A DNA stretch of 13,346 nucleotides. Origin: Dunaliella salina. Its lineage: Eukaryota > Chlorophyta > Chlorophyceae > Chlamydomonadales > Dunaliellaceae. A model generated the notes under the pieces. It ran no database searches and was not told where the DNA came from. It saw only the letters and a list, made by a program, of their open reading frames with translations. Position numbers and translations under genes: made by a program. Positions 10,021 through 13,346 of the stretch are shown here, piece by piece; positions within the stretch are counted from its first letter, which is position 1, and every line of letters starts with the position of its first letter. Location: the NCBI GenBank assembly GCA_002284615.2, contig MU069687.1, positions 62,287 to 75,632 of the forward strand, read 5' to 3'.

Positions 10021-10272
10021 GAAAAAAAAACGTGCGCAGGGAAAGAAACCCCTCTTTACATCCGATGTGAGTCAATTAAGGAAAAGGGGCCACTTTGGTG
10101 CACAGACCGTATGAACCCCCACCACGAAGTTCAGACTGAGAGAAGCACGACAAGCAGAGGACAGGTTCAGCAGAGAGAAAGATGAAATCTGAAAGACTGG
10201 ACTTCCAGACTTTCAACAGCAAGCAGAGTCAGCAGTCAGCCTTCCAACCGAGGGAAGCCATTGCCCAGGCTG
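10021..10272 (-). repeat. Diverged retroposon repeat, copy B, with T-rich tail
   Basis: Same landmarks as copy A. Read on minus, the body (10272 to 10072) is followed by TCCTTAATTGA, GATGTAAAGAGGGGTTTC, CCTGCGCACG and a run of nine Ts (10022-10030). This is the tail type seen at LINE-C. Copies A and B are direct repeats about 315 bp apart, with a 6-bp hairpin (CTTCGG/CCGAAG, 9991-10008) between them. Confidence 0.65.
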
Positions 10273-10966
10273 TGTACATGACTATGGCCTCAGTCACCTC
10301 AGCGCCCCTATTAGTAGTGCCGACAAATTAAGTGCATGCCATGTCCGGCCCCCCTGACCACAGCAGGCTCCACCCTCCACTTGCCTGAAACCATTTATGC
10401 CTCTGCCCGCCTTGCCATCCCCTTCGCTGCCTATACCACTCCACCAGCATGCTCCGCACCAGTGCATTCCATCAGACTTACTAGATGCAGCGGCTTACCA
10501 CAGCTGTACCTGCAGGCAGAAACATGCGGAACAGCCCTCAGAACACTACTGCTGTAAAAAAAAGTGCACCCATGCTTAGGCCCAATACCACAGGCACCAT
10601 CCTCCATTTGCCATTGTGGCTTTGACTTTGTAGAAGAGAACAGGGTGCGGGGAGTCCTCTAGCAAGATTGACATCACATTTTCCATGCCATTTCCCCAAC
10701 CGAAACCGGGGTCTGAGAAGCAATTTTCTGGACCCCCGCATGCTGGATTCCCCAAAATCGTGCTTCTACAGTATCCAGCCATCGCTGCTGGTCAGGCAAA
10801 TAAGGGTTCAGCTTCCTGGGGACCCACTTTAGTAGGCACTTTGTCCTGATTCCACAACTTTGGGGCCCACCCTGCAGAACCAGGGTCGCTCAGAAGGATC
10901 TAGACAGAGGTCCTGCATACTTAGACTCGGCTGGTTGCAGTACTGTACAGCATGTGTGAGGGGGGA
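10273..10966. other. No gene recognised
   Basis: Plus frames at 10336-10579 are rich in Pro, Cys and His. Minus frames at 10538-10782 have 67-68 codons. None shows a known motif or good splice borders, and I call none of them. Confidence 0.4.
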
Positions 10967-11022
10967 AAAGAAAAGAAAAGTCTACCCAGGCTAGAGGCTG
11001 CGTGCATACAAGGAAGGACCCC
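10967..11022 (-). repeat. Retroposon 3' tail copy
   Basis: On minus: TCCTTGTATGCACGCAGCC, then TCTAGCCTGGGTAGAC, then TTTTCTTTTC. It aligns with 11246-11297 at roughly three quarters of positions and shares GTAG followed by a T-rich end with the SINE tail (GCGTAGCTTTTC). Confidence 0.5.
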
Positions 11023-11196
11023 TAATTAGCAAGCTAGCAGGGGCCTCACCAAAAGGGCCTAAACACCTAGACTTGACACAAACTAGCCTAGGTGAGAGCC
11101 AGCAACAGAGCTAATGATGATCTGAAGGGTTGTCTTCCATGCTTCTGGACACTTGGACTCTCCCCTCCTACTCTCCACCACCATGCGCCCAGCATA

Positions 11197-11217
11197 CCCC
11201 CCCCACCTCCCCCCCCC
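11197..11217 (-). other. G-quadruplex-prone tract
   Basis: On minus there are runs of nine G, two G and eight G separated by single A and T bases. Such runs can form intramolecular quadruplexes. A 72-codon minus frame through it with a Gly run is an artefact of composition. Confidence 0.5.
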
Positions 11218-11245
11218 GAAGCTCCAAAGAGCAAAAGAAGAGCAA

Positions 11246-11297
11246 AGAAGAAGAAAAAAAGTCTACGCAAACCAGAGGCCGCGTGAACTAAGGGAAT
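11246..11297 (-). repeat. Retroposon 3' tail copy
   Basis: On minus: TCCCTTAGTTCACGCGGCC, then TCTGGTTTGCGTAGAC, then TTTTTTTCTTC. It keeps both landmarks of the SINE tail, CCCTTA and GCGTAG before a T run. No body is recognisable upstream on minus. Confidence 0.5.
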
Positions 11298-12180
11298 AGA
11301 GTGCATGTGAGCGGGGAAATGGGTGGTCTATTCGGATTAGCAGGGTGGATTTTTGCATAATAGGTTTAGGGCGACTGGGGTCTAATTGGCAAGGTTACTG
11401 AGGTCAAATTGGTATGGTGGTGCTATTTGATTAGTGCAAGGGTATGTTGGTCACACTAGACCAGACGTTTTTTGTGCATGCCCACATGCGCAGAACTTCC
11501 CTTGCGCACAAGATGTACCACATGACAGACTTCATTAATTACTTCCAAAATCATCGTGCTTGGAGTGTTGTGAAGCTCGGTCATCATGCCAGAGAGACAG
11601 GGCAACTTGAGAGAATGCCTACAGCGCCATTCAAGCCTGTGCTCCCATCAGGTTGAGACTCCAAAAGTCTAAATGCCTGTTAATTCTGGACGTCCTGCCT
11701 CTTCCCTAGCCCGCCAAGCAGTTTTCTAGAATGGATTGCTATTGGGGCCAGTGCCAGAATTCCTGGTATCGGTTACTTTCAGTGAAGCTAACCCCAATCT
11801 TTCCCTTACACTGTGCGGTGCATAAGAAGAGCAAAGAGTCGAGAAGAATGAAAACCTTACAAATTAAAATCCACAACTGCCATATTTACTTGATAGAAGC
11901 CGATTGCTGTGAAAGCTCAAGGCCCAACACACCGCCTGACAGCATTTAGATATGAACCCTAAGAGGTGGACAACTTCCATGTATTGCTGGTTATGTTTTT
12001 CCCCGTCTATACTTTCCAAATATAATCATGCCGATCATTTTCATTCCATAAATATTTATGGTAAAGAGCAAAAAGATGACTCCAGGTCACTCTTCTGGCC
12101 TCAGATCATCCCAAAACGGCCCACAGCTCCACCACGGGACCCCATTTTCACACCCACAATTGTGTGTCTTTGGCCAATAC
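11298..12180. other. No confirmed gene; one possible exon at 11493-11650
   Basis: A plus segment between an acceptor-like ACATGCGCAG and a donor-like CATCAG|GTTGAG is open for 158 nt and includes MYHMTDFINYFQNHRAW and LERMPTAPFKPVLPSG. I recognise no family, and the splice signals are only fair. At 11326-11420 three loose copies of a GGTC-TAATTGG pattern occur. The frame at 11731-11949 has no recognisable motif. Confidence 0.2.
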
Positions 12181-12306
12181 ACCATGCTCACTAATCAGTA
12201 ATCCTACTTATTCATAATCCCTTACACCATGCTCACTAATTAGTAGTCCTACATATTCATAATCCTTTACACCATGCTCACTAATTAATAATCCTACACA
12301 TTCAGA
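12181..12306. repeat. 45-bp tandem repeat, nearly three copies
   Basis: Units start at 12181, 12226 and 12271, each beginning ACCATGCTCACTAAT and continuing with AATCCTAC and ATTCATAATCC. The third is cut short. The units are AT-rich and differ at a few positions. Confidence 0.9.
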
Positions 12307-12940
12307 AATTGGAGGAGTAAGTCAGAACTGGACGTATTTGGCACCCGGCACCAGTCTCTCGTTTAACGAGACTCTGCAAACAACTTTGAGTTGCAGAGAT
12401 CACTCTTCACACAGTCCTCCTGATGCAAGTGGAATGACCTACACTTCCTGTACCCTTCATCATTTCAGAAAGCTAGAAATCAACCCACTCAGATCCAACA
12501 ATCTTGCACGTAAGCTTCATGCCCATTCGGTACATTTGCGCACAAAGTCATCACAACCAGATCCATCAAAGACAAAAAACTCTTCCAACCCTGGTGCCCT
12601 GGGGCCATGTGTTGAAAGAAACAAGCCATATCCAAATTAAGTTCCCTTTTCATCTTCTGATGAGGGAAACCCATGGCTCTTTGGGCCAATGGATATCCTT
12701 ATGTCTGCCTACATGAATTTCTTTACTGCCATTAGCTTCAACAGATGTCCAAACCCAACAAATATCTCAGTGAGGGCTCAATCTGTTTTCAAATCCCTGT
12801 AACTTGACAAGATCAGATTGACTCAAACTCCATGATATTGCTAAATCAACAGGCATTGCATTGGCAAAAAGCAAGCCTGCTTCAGCGTGTCTGATCGATC
12901 GGGTGAACAGTCTGGTGCCAAGGGTGTTCCACGCTGATCC
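12307..12940. other. No feature recognised
   Basis: Overlapping frames of 66-100 codons exist on both strands (12338-12716). None has a motif I recognise. No strong splice pair defines an exon here. Confidence 0.35.
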
Positions 12941-12999
12941 TTTTTTTTTTCATTCACTCATTGTTTTATTCACTCATTGTTTTATTCTCGACCTTACAG
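12941..12999 (+). repeat. T10 run, 2 x 16-bp tandem repeat and acceptor-like site
   Basis: A T10 run (12941-12950) is followed by two exact 16-bp units ATTCACTCATTGTTTT (12952-12983) and ends CTTACAG (12993-12999). Together this is a long pyrimidine-rich stretch before an AG, as expected upstream of an exon. Confidence 0.6.
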
Positions 13000-13274
13000 A
13001 ATCCTTTTGTCATATTACGAACAGCCAAATTACACGGCTGAAGGTCAAATTCCTTATGCAATGTAATTTAATTTATAGGCTTGCAAGACAGGTGAGTGTT
13101 TCTTTGTTTCCTCTCATTACGAACATCGTCCTGAAGTTTTCAAATATTTAGATCCTCAGTACACCAAGAAAACCTGGAAAAAAACATGCACCCTTTTGTC
13201 ATACGGAGGAACCCTCGTGCATGCAAGCTAGCGAATGTCCAACGCAGGCCTTCACTTTCAGACTTCTGTGATTG

Positions 13275-13277
<3 letters not shown>

Positions 13278-13346
<69 letters not shown>
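13278..13346. repeat. (AC)n microsatellite, runs off right edge
   Basis: At least 34 AC units with no interruption up to the last base of the window. The true length is unknown. The 211 bp before it (13067-13277) hold nothing I recognise apart from a donor-like CAGGTGAGTG at 13088-13097. Confidence 0.95.

Noticed and set aside
11088..11306. Minus frame with poly-Phe and poly-Gly runs
   Set aside because: Produced by the A-rich and C-rich tracts of a retroposon tail and its neighbour. No protein family features.
12181..12306. CRISPR-like array
   Set aside because: The 45-bp units are contiguous with no unique spacers, and the setting is eukaryotic. The same applies to the 42-bp units at 7867-7950.

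Overview
This is a stretch of eukaryotic nuclear genome. It holds one intron-rich host gene set among nested, same-strand retrotransposons, microsatellites and short tandem repeats. There are no bacterial-style operons or ribosome-binding sites. GT-AG introns with GTGAGT-type donors, LINE reverse transcriptases, a tRNA-derived SINE and long (AC)n tracts all point to a large repeat-rich genome. The reverse transcriptase and PHD-finger families remind me of LINEs from green algae such as prasinophytes. That is recollection and has not been checked.

Left third (1-5350, mainly minus strand). A 5'-truncated LINE, here LINE-A, reads right to left from about 4165 and leaves the window at position 1. 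Its reading frame has no stop for about 1,200 codons once a nested insertion is removed. Domain order is reverse transcriptase palm and thumb, a connection region, a helical region, a Pro/Ser/Thr-rich linker with basic motifs, a PHD finger, and the start of a region resembling PCIF1-type adenine methyltransferases. The largest open frame in the window (2774 to the left edge, minus, 924 codons) is part of this. LINE-A is split by a 568-bp insertion inside a perfect 17-bp target-site duplication. That insertion is two retroposons head to head: a LINE 3' fragment on minus and a tRNA-derived SINE on plus. A second truncated LINE, LINE-B (4215-5336, minus), has a perfect 14-bp duplication and lies just upstream of LINE-A.

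Middle (5350-8690). After a cluster of perfect palindromes and a possible decayed zinc-finger frame comes a nine-exon plus-strand gene (start 6199, stop 8685). I found it by matching splice signals and codon phase. It encodes a predicted 144-residue protein with about four membrane segments, TMEM14-like in layout. Its introns carry a retroposon tail, a 179-bp GC/AC microsatellite that abuts an acceptor, and a tandem duplication of its own splice donor.

Right third (8690-13346). This holds a decayed reverse transcriptase fragment (minus), two diverged copies of a roughly 200-bp repeat, more retroposon tails of one shared type, a 3 x 45-bp tandem array, and an (AC)n tract running off the right edge. 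I recognise no host gene here, though a few open segments could be exons.
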